A DNA stretch of 11,149 bases, taken from NCBI GenBank assembly GCA_905479905.1, contig CAJQOK010000071.1, positions 1 to 11,149 of the forward strand, given 5' to 3'. The position numbers and the translations under genes are program-made. The notes below the pieces were generated by a model. The model was not told the origin of the DNA. It made no database searches and saw only the letters and a list, made by a program, of their open reading frames with translations. This DNA is from an uncultured Aliterella sp. GTDB taxonomy: Bacteria; Cyanobacteriota; Cyanobacteriia; Cyanobacteriales; Chroococcidiopsidaceae. Positions 1 through 6,133 of the stretch are shown one piece after another. Positions within the stretch are counted from its first letter, which is position 1. Each line of letters opens with the position of its first letter.

Positions 1-391
1 TAGCTACTACCTGATTACCGTTGTATACCTTTTGCAGCAAGTCTTCAAGCCGGTTGGCGTGTTGCGGGCCCATGACTAAATCTAGTTCGGGAACTCGCCG
101 GAGTAAAGCTTCTCCTTCTTGCTGGGCAAGACATCCGGCAATTACTAAAGTTAAATTAGGTTCCCTGTGCTTGCGCTTGGCTTGTTTGCCTAAGTAAGAG
201 TAAACCTTTTGTTCGGCACTATCGCGGATAGTACAAGTATTATAAATAATCAAGTCTGCATTATTTGGATCTTCTGACCACTCAAGGCCCATATTTTCAA
301 TAATCCCAGCCATCCGCTCCGAGTCGGCTTTATTCATTTGACAGCCGAAAGTAGTGATATGGTAGCGTTGCTTTGTAGTAGTCGTGTCCAT
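1..391 (-). CDS. miaB: tRNA-2-methylthio-N6-dimethylallyladenosine synthase MiaB, N-terminal part (runs off left edge)
   Basis: The gene reads leftward from ATG at 391-389 and is cut by the window edge after 130 codons. MiaB is a radical-SAM enzyme that adds a methylthio group to i6A37 of tRNAs reading UNN codons. The visible part is the N-terminal UPF0004/MTTase domain. Its three conserved cysteines, ligands of the auxiliary [4Fe-4S] cluster, are present: Cys17 in [12 protein letters not shown], Cys53 in [13 protein letters not shown] and Cys87 in [12 protein letters not shown]. The FGCQMN signature points to MiaB rather than the related RimO or MtaB. The radical-SAM CxxxCxxC motif and the TRAM domain lie outside the window, so an intact C-terminus cannot be confirmed. 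No clear Shine-Dalgarno precedes the ATG. The next gene upstream on the same strand is 201 bp away, so miaB probably has its own promoter. Confidence 0.95.
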   Translation of the reverse strand, partial: MDTTTTKQRYHITTFGCQMNKADSERMAGIIENMGLEWSEDPNNADLIIYNTCTIRDSAEQKVYSYLGKQAKRKHREPNLTLVIAGCLAQQEGEALLRRVPELDLVMGPQHANRLEDLLQKVYNGNQVVA

Positions 392-428
392 TTATGAGCC
401 AATGATAGTAAAGAATCCCGTGTTATTA

Positions 429-434
429 ATTATA
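429..434 (-). promoter_or_regulatory. Candidate -10 box for miaB
   Basis: The minus strand reads TATAAT here, 37 bp upstream of the miaB ATG. The best -35-like hexamer, TTGAGG at 460-455, is 20 bp away, which is longer than the usual spacer. This is a -10 match only and could be chance in AT-rich DNA. Confidence 0.3.
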
Positions 435-534
435 GTTTTTGCTACAGTTAAATTCCTCAAGCTACTTTCAACGGCGTACTGATACTATCTCGTTCAACTC
501 AAGTGGGCGCTAATACAAGGTTTTTCTGGCAAAA

Positions 535-577
535 TCCTATTTGGCTAAATTTGGATAGGAGGGAGAAAAACTCCCCC
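535..577. other. Two small inverted repeats in the 3' flank of the 36-residue gene
   Basis: TCCTAT (535-540) pairs with ATAGGA (555-560), and GGGAG (561-565) pairs with CTCCC (571-575) around an AAAAA loop. They lie 18-60 bp beyond the stop of the small minus-strand gene, so they could end its transcript. However, no clean T-run follows on the minus strand, so this is a weak terminator candidate. Confidence 0.3.
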
Positions 578-592
578 ATATTTAACCTTCAT

Positions 593-703
593 CTATCCAG
601 CAAAGCCCACTGTAAAAACTGCAACCGCGCCAACTAATGCCAAAATTGTCAATACAAGTCCGGCGTTGGGGCTGCCTTTCCAAGAATGATTTTTGTCGTC
701 CAT
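593..703 (-). CDS. Small single-pass membrane protein, 36 residues, function unknown
   Basis: ATG at 703-701 opens a 36-codon frame ending in TAG. The product starts with a polar, charged stretch (MDDKNHSWKGSPNAG). One hydrophobic helix of about 18 residues follows (residues 16-34, rich in L, V, A, G) and the protein ends in FAG. This is the layout of the many tiny single-helix proteins of cyanobacterial thylakoid complexes and stress responses. I do not recognise the family and propose no role. The inside/outside split is consistent with a cytoplasmic (stromal) N-terminus, but this is inferred. There is no good Shine-Dalgarno. It diverges from the 57-residue membrane-protein gene at 787 across an 83-bp AT-rich spacer. 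It could be a chance frame, but the clean polar-head and single-helix pattern argues for a gene. Confidence 0.6.
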   Translation of the reverse strand: MDDKNHSWKGSPNAGLVLTILALVGAVAVFTVGFAG

Positions 704-728
704 GATGAAAATAGTTTGTTGAGACAAT

Positions 729-738
729 AATTATAATT
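729..738. promoter_or_regulatory. Palindromic -10-like element between divergent small genes
   Basis: AATTATAATT reads TATAAT on the plus strand (732-737) and on the minus strand (735-730). It lies 26 bp upstream of the minus-strand ATG and 49 bp upstream of the plus-strand GTG, so it could serve as -10 for either gene. No convincing -35 is at the right distance on either strand. Confidence 0.35.
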
Positions 739-786
739 CTTACATTATTTAATAAAAATATTTCCTATCAACTAGGCAGATAAAAA

Positions 787-960
787 GTGAAAATTATCCA
801 GATAGTCGGCATTATTCTCGGCGTTACTGTAGCTGTTTGGGTGTTAAGAGGCTTTGGTCTACTGAGCTTTATTCCTGGGGGGATATTGTGGTTATTGCTA
901 TTGAGTGCGATCGCTACAGGAATTTGGGGTATCGTTCAAGACAAGCTACGGAGACTTTAG
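787..960 (+). CDS. Small hydrophobic membrane protein, 57 residues, function unknown
   Basis: A GTG start at 787 opens a 57-codon frame ending in TAG at 958-960. The product begins MKIIQIVG. It has a first hydrophobic stretch (about residues 4-19), a short break at Arg20-Gly, then a second one around FIPGGILWLLLL (about 28-47), and ends in a basic DKLRRL tail. It could form two tight transmembrane helices or one helix and a re-entrant segment. The frame contains a HIP1 octamer (907), as real cyanobacterial genes here do. I do not recognise a named family. The nearest possible ribosome site is a weak AGG at 775-777. It lies 113 bp upstream of the stress-type membrane protein on the same strand and may share its transcription. 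Confidence 0.6.
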   Translation: MKIIQIVGIILGVTVAVWVLRGFGLLSFIPGGILWLLLLSAIATGIWGIVQDKLRRL

Positions 961-988
961 AATTAACTCTTTTGAAACTCACTAATCA

Positions 989-1021
989 ACCCTATGGGTG
1001 AAGGCGGGTAACTAGCGCCTT
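989..1021 (+). promoter_or_regulatory. Two consecutive small hairpins in the leader of the stress-protein gene
   Basis: ACCC-TAT-GGGT (989-999) is followed at once by AAGGCG (1001-1006) pairing with CGCCTT (1016-1021) around a 9-nt loop. They sit 53-85 bp before the ATG at 1074. No T-run follows, so they look less like a terminator than like leader structure or a protein-binding site. Confidence 0.3.
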
Positions 1022-1061
1022 GATATTCTCCAAGAAGTAAGAACAACCAAAATAAATGTTC

Positions 1062-1067
1062 AAGGAG
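1062..1067 (+). promoter_or_regulatory. Strong Shine-Dalgarno site (AAGGAG)
   Basis: AAGGAG ends 6 nt before the ATG at 1074. It is the best ribosome site in the window and fixes the start of the 263-residue stress-type protein. It suggests strong translation when the transcript is made. Confidence 0.8.
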
Positions 1068-1073
1068 AACTAA

Positions 1074-1865
1074 ATGACTGCTACTGACCCTACCACCACT
1101 GCGTCTAATATTGCTACAGACCGTACAGTATCGGCAATATTTAAAGACAACGCTCAAATCGACGGCGTAGTTCGTCGCCTTATAGATCGAGGAGTTTCTC
1201 GCGATGACATTTCTGTAGTTGGCAAAAACTTTCATTCAGAAACTAAAATTGCTGGTTTTCTCACCAAAAAAGATGTAATTTTAGGCGGACTAAAACAAGG
1301 TGCAATCTTTGGTTCTTTGTTTGGTTCTGCTTTAGCCTTGCTAACAGGTGTGGGCGTGTTATTTGTGCCTTTTGTGGGTACATTGGTAGCTGCTGGCCCC
1401 CTAGGAGCCGCCTTACTAGGAGCGACTAGCGGTGCATTGGCTGGAAGTGCGGGAGCCGGATTAGTGTCTGCTTTGGTAACTTTAGGAATGCCTGAAGAAA
1501 AAGCCGCTATTTACCAAACGCGGATTGAGGCGGGAGATTTTTTAGTAACGGTAGAAGTCCCAGCTAATAAGTCTGGTGAAATTCAACTACTTTTAGAAAG
1601 TGCTGGCGGTGAAGAAATCCATACTAACGAAACAGCTTTGCCGCGCGGACGTTCTGGTCAAATTGAAGATCCTAGCCATTTGTCGCCAGAAATTCGCTCT
1701 CATCTTTCGGAAGATGCTCAACGTGCCTTTGTTGCTAATTACAACGCGGAACTTGCAAATTCTAGTGATGAAGCTAAAGCCGAACATCACGCTTGGGATG
1801 TAGTCCGCGAACAATTTGCTCAAGATGAGCATGGTGTTTGGTCAAAATCTACAATGAGCGTCTAA
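1074..1865 (+). CDS. Stress-type membrane protein: general-stress-17M-like segment, glycine-rich core and ChaB-like C-terminus
   Basis: The 263-residue product has three parts. Residues 16-52 (DRTVSAIF...VVRRLIDRG...DISVVGKN) resemble the flavodoxin-like N-terminus of general stress protein 17M/YflT proteins, whose members sense whether a helix ends in a GVsxxdIsvv turn. Residues 68-139 are hydrophobic and very rich in Gly and Ala, like a glycine-zipper membrane segment. Residues 141-183 return to a mixed alpha/beta pattern ([11 protein letters not shown]), as if the first domain were split around the membrane core. Residues about 200-258 ([22 protein letters not shown], then [11 protein letters not shown] and GVWSKS) match the pattern of ChaB, a small protein first linked to cation transport in E. 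coli whose true role is unclear. The start is fixed by AAGGAG at 1062. A strong terminator follows 21 bp after the stop, so it is transcribed alone or with the 57-residue gene upstream. A role in envelope stress is inferred from the domains only. Confidence 0.8.
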   Translation: MTATDPTTTASNIATDRTVSAIFKDNAQIDGVVRRLIDRGVSRDDISVVGKNFHSETKIAGFLTKKDVILGGLKQGAIFGSLFGSALALLTGVGVLFVPFVGTLVAAGPLGAALLGATSGALAGSAGAGLVSALVTLGMPEEKAAIYQTRIEAGDFLVTVEVPANKSGEIQLLLESAGGEEIHTNETALPRGRSGQIEDPSHLSPEIRSHLSEDAQRAFVANYNAELANSSDEAKAEHHAWDVVREQFAQDEHGVWSKSTMSV

Positions 1866-1885
1866 ATAACTAACAGAAAACTTGG

Positions 1886-1918
1886 AACCGTCAAAATGCG
1901 ATTTTGGCGGTTTTTTTT
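1886..1918 (+). terminator. Strong intrinsic terminator
   Basis: AACCGTCAAAAT (1886-1897) pairs with ATTTTGGCGGTT (1901-1912) over 12 bp with one G-U pair and a 3-nt loop. The stem runs into eight T residues (1911-1918). It ends the transcript of the stress-type protein gene. Confidence 0.93.
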
Positions 1919-1988
1919 AACGATTTTATCTATGCTAAGAAAGGCTGGTACACTACCCCTTTTCGCTTCAATTAGAATTGGTGTTATT

Positions 1989-2026
1989 ACTGATATAGAT
2001 ATTCTTTTGCAGTTAAATATCTCAGT
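1989..2026 (+). other. Inverted repeat upstream of the broken secreted-protein gene
   Basis: AGATATT (1997-2003) pairs perfectly with AATATCT (2016-2022). Beyond a 4-nt bulge, ACTG (1989-1992) pairs with CAGT (2023-2026), giving 11 bp. GTTTTT follows. It could be an AT-rich operator, leader structure or weak terminator about 70 bp before the start codon at 2096. Confidence 0.3.
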
Positions 2027-2095
2027 GTTTTTCCCCTAGGTGGTTCATGCAAGCTAGGTTAACTTGGAGTGGACATTAGTTAATAGGAGTAAATT

Positions 2096-2859
2096 ATGAA
2101 ACTACCTCTGAAATTAGCCTTTTCTTTCTACTCACCTTAACACCCAACGTTCTCTTAGCAGGTTCTCCTGCTAGAGCAGAAAGCTTGAAGGAATCCCCAC
2201 GCAGTCAGCCAATAAACAGTTACGCAGATTTTCAGTTGTACTGTAACGAAGCTGCTTATTACTATAACTCTCAAAACTCATAGTGTGCAAAATACTATCC
2301 AGCTAAAAATACTTCCACTTTAGCTGAAGATAAATTGGGTATGGATGGGCAATATGCACAATACTATCTTAGTAAGCTAGAGGCACTGAACACCAATCTA
2401 AAGATGGTTGAGAGTGCTCAGAATTTACAGCAGCTTCAGCGTTCACAGAACCTCTTAAGTAAGACAAGTGAAGAATTAGAAAAAATCCCGGTTAATGCTG
2501 CGGTTCACTCCTCAGTGTGGCAAACCTTGTCTGAAGCTAGAAACCATCTAAGTAATGTTGATTCTTGGTTATCTACAGAATACAGAGCCAGGTATCAGGT
2601 TTTACGTGCTGAAGTGCTGTTGGGTGAAGCAGAACAACAAACTAAGCAAGCTGTTACTGTCTCAGACCTCAAAGTAATTAATGTTAAATTAGCAGGAGTA
2701 AAACAACTCTTAAACAGCGTCCCTCTTGGTGTGTTTGCGATGGAAGATGTAAAATCACTACAAGCTCTTGTAAGTGCAAGACAGCAGGGAATTATAGCTC
2801 AGATTGTTACTTTACAAGCAAAGGAAATGGATACGCAGGGGCAAGTTGTAACTCGTTAA
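2096..2859 (+). pseudogene. Broken gene for a secreted helical protein (frameshift plus in-frame amber stop)
   Basis: A good AGGAG (2085-2089) precedes ATG at 2096. The first frame reads MKLPLKLAFSF and then stops at 2138. From 2128 the frame one base off continues as LLTLTPNVLLAGSPARAES. Together they make a textbook signal peptide with ARA before the cut, so one T appears to be missing from the run TTTTCTTT near 2120-2128. The second frame meets TAG at 2281-2283, after YYYNSQNS and before CAKYYP; a CAG-to-TAG change would explain it. It then stays open to TAA at 2857-2859. The long open part, readable from TTG 2335, has no ribosome site of its own. It encodes a Gln-, Leu- and Ser-rich helical protein with two similar stretches (LQQLQRSQNLLSK...IPV and LKVINVKLAGVKQLL...VPL), suggesting an internal duplication of helical hairpins. 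I do not recognise the family. Two sequencing errors are possible but less likely than decay. Confidence 0.75.
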
Positions 2860-3031
2860 GCGACGCTGGAAGCAAAGAGTCGGTAAAGACTGACTATGGT
2901 AGGGTTGAATATTTCAAGATTTCCAAAATCTCTAGGAGAGAGCAGCTTCTAACACGAGTTACTCAAAGGTGTTAGGCATAATCCAAGAATACCATGAAAG
3001 CTATGCACAGAGCCAACTTCGAGCTAATAAG

Positions 3032-3060
3032 TTGATCTATAGCCACATATATGGTAAGAT
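3032..3060 (+). promoter_or_regulatory. Promoter of the tRNA-Val gene
   Basis: TTGATC (3032-3037) and TAAGAT (3055-3060) are separated by 17 bp. The tRNA begins 12 bp after the -10 box, leaving a leader of only a few bases, as expected for a single tRNA gene. The preceding 170 bp after the pseudogene hold only small hairpins (for example AGATTT/AAATCT at 2917-2931). Confidence 0.6.
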
Positions 3061-3072
3061 TAAAAATTCATT

Positions 3073-3146
3073 GGACGTATAGCTCAGTTGGTTAGAGCGC
3101 TACGTTGACATCGTAGAGGTCCCCCGTTCGAGTCGGGGTACGTCCA
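3073..3146 (+). tRNA. tRNA-Val (anticodon GAC)
   Basis: All four arms can be folded. The acceptor GGACGTA (3073-3079) pairs with TACGTCC (3139-3145), and the discriminator is A (3146). The D-arm is GCTC/GAGC with loop AGTTGGTTA. The anticodon stem CTACG/CGTAG (3100-3104 and 3112-3116) holds the loop TTGACAT with anticodon GAC at 3107-3109. The T-stem CCCCG/CGGGG (3122-3126 and 3134-3138) holds TTCGAGT. GAC decodes GUC and GUU valine codons. CCA is not encoded and must be added by the nucleotidyltransferase. The gene is uninterrupted (74 nt). Confidence 0.96.
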
Positions 3147-3217
3147 TTTTGATGATAATAACTTACTAAGCGATCTAAACAGCGTGGGGATAGACCTATT
3201 GTATATTCCTAGGTAAA

Positions 3218-4030
3218 ATGCTTGCTATGAATCAAGATAAGTTGGCATTAACAATTGGTTGGCTTTATCCAACTCTAATGAGTACCTACGGCGATCGCGG
3301 TAATGTTATCTGTATTCAAAGGCGCTGTCAGTGGCGGGGGTACGATGTAAATATATTACCTCTAGAGCGCGATGCTACGGCAGCAGATATTCACAAAGTA
3401 GATTTGCTTATTGGTGGCGGCGCTCAAGATCGGCAACAAGAGATTGTCATGCGCGATTTGCAAGGCAGTAAAGCCGAAGCAATTAAAGTAAAAATTAATG
3501 CTGGCGTTCCTGGTGTTTTTACTTGCGGCACACCCCAGTTATTAGGGCATTACTACGAACCAGCGTTAGGAAAAAGAATTCAGGGACTAGGGCTATTTGA
3601 TTTTGTTTCAGTACATCCGGGAGAAAATGCCCGCCGTTGCATTGGTAACTTGGTAGTAGAAGTTACAGCTAATCGTTTAGCTCAAGAATTAAAAGCAATG
3701 AGTGGTACACCTTACTTAATTGGGTTTGAAAATCATGGGGGACGAACAAAGTTAGGTAGTGTTGAAGCTTTGGGGCGCGTAGTAGCTGGATTAGGCAACA
3801 ATGGAGAAGATGGAACAGAAGGAGCCTTTTATCAAAATGCGATCGCTACTTACTCTCACGGGCCTCTTTTACCAAAAAATCCAGCCCTTGCCGATTGGCT
3901 AATTCAAACCGCCTTAAAACTAAAGTACCAAGCAGACATAGTAATTGCACCTTTGGATGATACTTTAGCAACTCAAGCACGGGAAGCAATGTTTAAAAAG
4001 TTGCATCTAAACATCCCGGTCACAGCTTAA
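3218..4030 (+). CDS. gatD: GatD/CobQ-type class I glutamine amidotransferase (lipid II isoglutaminyl synthase, glutaminase subunit)
   Basis: This 270-residue protein has the class I amidotransferase fold of the GatD/CobQ group. It carries the family N-terminus LTIGWLYPTLMSTYGDRGN (a glutaminase start that mentions both Tyr24 and Asp26), GGGAQDRQQ (66-74), the nucleophile Cys103 in VFTCGTPQLLG and the catalytic His214 in TYSHGPLLPKN. GatD frees ammonia from glutamine and hands it to the ligase MurT, which amidates the D-Glu of lipid II in Gram-positives. The role in cyanobacteria is less clear, so the target here is inferred. MurT is normally the neighbour but is not in this window: tRNA-Val lies upstream and a convergent kinase gene downstream. 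The start ATG 3218 has only a weak AGG 4 nt ahead; ATG 3227 is an alternative that keeps all motifs. The stop overlaps the stop of the opposing gene. Confidence 0.88.
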   Translation: MLAMNQDKLALTIGWLYPTLMSTYGDRGNVICIQRRCQWRGYDVNILPLERDATAADIHKVDLLIGGGAQDRQQEIVMRDLQGSKAEAIKVKINAGVPGVFTCGTPQLLGHYYEPALGKRIQGLGLFDFVSVHPGENARRCIGNLVVEVTANRLAQELKAMSGTPYLIGFENHGGRTKLGSVEALGRVVAGLGNNGEDGTEGAFYQNAIATYSHGPLLPKNPALADWLIQTALKLKYQADIVIAPLDDTLATQAREAMFKKLHLNIPVTA

Positions 4031-6018
4031 CGTACAGTTTTAGTTGTCCATCGGTAAGATTGCCGATGGCTTCTTGCTCTGGTAGTAGCGCGCCGAAAAA
4101 CTTTTTTTGTCCGCGCTCTGACTTGGGAGTTGGTAGCTACTTTTCTACTAATCCTCACATATTTTCTGCTACTAAAACGGGTTGCTGGGTGAGTGCTGGC
4201 AACTACTCGTCTGGGTTTGATTATGCGTCTAGTTGGTGTCGCTAGGCGAGTGCTGGTAACTACTCGTCTGGGTTTGATTATGCGTTTAGTTGGTGTCGTT
4301 AGGCGAGTGCTGGTAACTACTCGTCTGGGTTTAGTTGTGGCGGTAGCTTGTGTTGGGTATACCTTGGGCTTACTTACTGTAGTATTGGAGCGCCTAACTA
4401 TTTTTTGGGTGGGCGAATAACTCCTAGTTTGAGTTTTGGTAGTGGTAGAAGGCGATCGCCTAATTACCTTTTGAGTGCTTACCGTAGCTGCCATGTAAGA
4501 ATTATTTTTGGCAATTGGTGTTTGCCACTGTTTAATAGTTGCTTGCGCTTTTTGATACCCAAGGCTAGTAGAGGGGATATATTGGGCAAGAGATATTGCT
4601 TCGTTGAGTTTTCCGGCTTGATATTTGTCTGTAGCTTGAGCCAAAATGCTGTCATACCATTGATTCATTAGCGGTTTTGCTTGCCCGTAAGCTTGACTAT
4701 CAGACGGTAAAGAATTAACTAAAGAAGTCGCCCCTTTAAAATCAGCCTTTGCTGCTAACCTTTTTGCCTCAATCAGCTTGCATTCATGCAGAACATTTTG
4801 AGCCTCAGTATACAAGATAGAATTACGAGCAATTGTGCCAGTGCGAACAATACACTCTGAATATTTGCCTGTAGCTTTAAGATTTTCTAATTGTTCTAAG
4901 GTTTGCTCAAGCTGTAAACGTGGCTGCCAATAATTAGCATAAACTGAGCCTACAGCGACAATAGCCGCGCCAATAGCTGCGCCAAAGGTGAGGTAGTACG
5001 GGCGACGATTGGTAGCCGCTAGTCGTCCTTTGGGAGGCGAAATAATTGTTGTATTGGGTAAGTTGTTAGTTGCCAATGCAGGAGAATTAAAGCTTGTGGC
5101 ACTAACAGGAAATGTAGGGATAGTAATTCCTGTAGAGCTAGTATTTTGGGTAAATACGGGGTCTACACTGAGCTTTGTAGGCTGGTATTGCGGCGCTAAT
5201 TGCCTAATTTCTGCTAAAACCTCAGTGGCGCTTTCGTAACGGTCTTTAAAGTGGTAGCGCACCATTTTTGTAATAATTAGTGCTAAAGCATCGCTAACAA
5301 TCGCTTGTTGTCGCCATTGCAACTCTCCCGTTTCAAAGTCTTCCTCTAATTGCATGGGATACAACCCTGTTAGCGCTTGCAGGGCGATCGCTCCCAAGGC
5401 ATAAATATCGCTATTAGGGCGGGGTCTACCTCGCGCTTGTTCCATTGGCATATAGCCGGGCGTACCAATGCCTACAGTGGCAGGCATTTCTATATTTGAT
5501 GTTTGGTTAAGTAATTGCGCCCAATTTTGCTTAACTGCGCCAAAATCAACTAACACTAATTTGTTGTCTTGCTGACGTTGAATGATGTTACTCGGCTTAA
5601 TATCCCGATGAATAAATCCTTGAGCGTGAATAAATATTAATATTTCTAAAATCTCTGTAATAAATTCCCATACCTGGTTTTCTGTCCAGCGCTGACCTGG
5701 TTGCAATTTGTTTGTTAATAATTCTCCTGGAATAAATTCTTGAACTAGGTAAAACTCTTGATTTTCTTCAAAGTAAGCAAGCAATCGCGGAATGCGATCG
5801 TGATGTCCTAGTTTTTCTAAAGTTTCTGCTTCTGATTTGAATAATCTTCTCGCACTTTCCAAAAAGCTTTGGTTATTATTGGCAGGCTGGAGATGTTTCA
5901 CTGCACATTGCGGATTGCCTGGTCTGTGGGTATCTTCAGCGATGTATGTTCGACTAAAACCACCGCTTCCCAAAGTTGCGACGATTCGGTAATGTCCGCC
6001 CAACAACTTGTCAATCAT
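4027..6018 (-). CDS. Membrane-anchored Ser/Thr protein kinase with TPR-like and basic repeat C-terminal region
   Basis: The 663-residue product has a complete Hanks-type kinase domain in residues 10-275. It shows the glycine loop LGSGGFSRTY (16-25), Lys41 in CAVKHL, the catalytic Asp139 in HRDIKPSNII, metal-binding DFG (158-160) and GTPGYMPMEQARGR (185-198). The last motif, with a SDIYALG helix after it, is typical of cyanobacterial kinases. A Ser/Thr/Pro linker (280-335) leads to one membrane helix (about 341-361, FGAAIGAAIVAVGSVYA). Residues 365-500 are helical and TPR-like (KYSECI, DFKGATSLVNSLP, KLNEAISLAQYIP), presumably outside the cytoplasmic membrane. From about 515 to the end the chain is Lys/Arg/Ser/Thr-rich and contains 19-residue repeats. 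No PASTA domain is seen. The start ATG 6018 follows GGAG at about -12. The gene diverges from the WD40 gene at 6250 and converges with gatD, with overlapping stops. Confidence 0.92.
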   Translation of the reverse strand: MIDKLLGGHYRIVATLGSGGFSRTYIAEDTHRPGNPQCAVKHLQPANNNQSFLESARRLFKSEAETLEKLGHHDRIPRLLAYFEENQEFYLVQEFIPGELLTNKLQPGQRWTENQVWEFITEILEILIFIHAQGFIHRDIKPSNIIQRQQDNKLVLVDFGAVKQNWAQLLNQTSNIEMPATVGIGTPGYMPMEQARGRPRPNSDIYALGAIALQALTGLYPMQLEEDFETGELQWRQQAIVSDALALIITKMVRYHFKDRYESATEVLAEIRQLAPQYQPTKLSVDPVFTQNTSSTGITIPTFPVSATSFNSPALATNNLPNTTIISPPKGRLAATNRRPYYLTFGAAIGAAIVAVGSVYANYWQPRLQLEQTLEQLENLKATGKYSECIVRTGTIARNSILYTEAQNVLHECKLIEAKRLAAKADFKGATSLVNSLPSDSQAYGQAKPLMNQWYDSILAQATDKYQAGKLNEAISLAQYIPSTSLGYQKAQATIKQWQTPIAKNNSYMAATVSTQKVIRRSPSTTTKTQTRSYSPTQKIVRRSNTTVSKPKVYPTQATATTKPRRVVTSTRLTTPTKRIIKPRRVVTSTRLATPTRRIIKPRRVVASTHPATRFSSRKYVRISRKVATNSQVRARTKKVFRRATTRARSHRQSYRWTTKTVR
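4191..4332 (-). repeat. 57-bp tandem repeat (2.5 copies) inside the kinase gene
   Basis: The period is exactly 57 bp: TACTCGTCTGGG recurs at 4204, 4261 and 4318. The copies differ at only a few positions, so the array is young. It encodes 19-residue units (RRVVTSTRLATPTRRIIKP) at residues about 563-610 of the kinase, keeping frame. The number of copies may vary between strains. Confidence 0.9.
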
Positions 6019-6044
6019 TGCCTTGATTCTCCAGCATTTTCAAT

Positions 6045-6078
6045 TTATAAAAATGGATTAAAAAATTAATTTTTATAA
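6045..6078. promoter_or_regulatory. Perfect 10-bp inverted repeat in the kinase/WD40 spacer
   Basis: TTATAAAAAT (6045-6054) pairs with ATTTTTATAA (6069-6078) around a 14-nt AT-rich loop. It starts 26 bp upstream of the kinase ATG. It could be an operator for a dimeric regulator or a leader hairpin. All-AT composition makes chance more likely than for a GC-rich repeat. Confidence 0.4.
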
Positions 6079-6101
6079 GCTTATTAACAAAATAAATTTT
6101 T

Positions 6102-6133
6102 TTGTCAAGTTTCAATTAAGTTTTGTTTATAAT
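6102..6133 (+). promoter_or_regulatory. Candidate promoter of the WD40 gene
   Basis: A perfect TATAAT (6128-6133) lies on the plus strand, with TTGTCA at 6102-6107 as the nearest -35-like box. The 20-bp spacer is long, so the -10 is the better supported half. Transcription from here would leave a leader of about 110 nt. Confidence 0.4.

Noticed and set aside
963..1235. 90-codon minus-strand frame
   Set aside because: It lies across the leader and first part of the well-supported stress-type gene on the plus strand, has no ribosome site and gives no family-like protein.
1593..1832. Open frames on both strands inside the ChaB-like region
   Set aside because: They are antisense and out-of-frame reflections of the 263-residue gene, whose ChaB-like C-terminus explains the codon pattern.
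2860..3072. Possible small RNA between the pseudogene and tRNA-Val
   Set aside because: Only short AT-rich hairpins (2905-2917, 2917-2931) are present, with no T-run terminator and no promoter other than the one for the tRNA.
4191..4332. CRISPR-like spacing of repeats
   Set aside because: The 57-bp units are directly adjacent with no unique spacers and encode in-frame protein repeats.
4193..4671. Plus-strand frames across the kinase repeats
   Set aside because: They are antisense to the kinase tail. Their repeated peptides simply mirror the 57-bp repeat.
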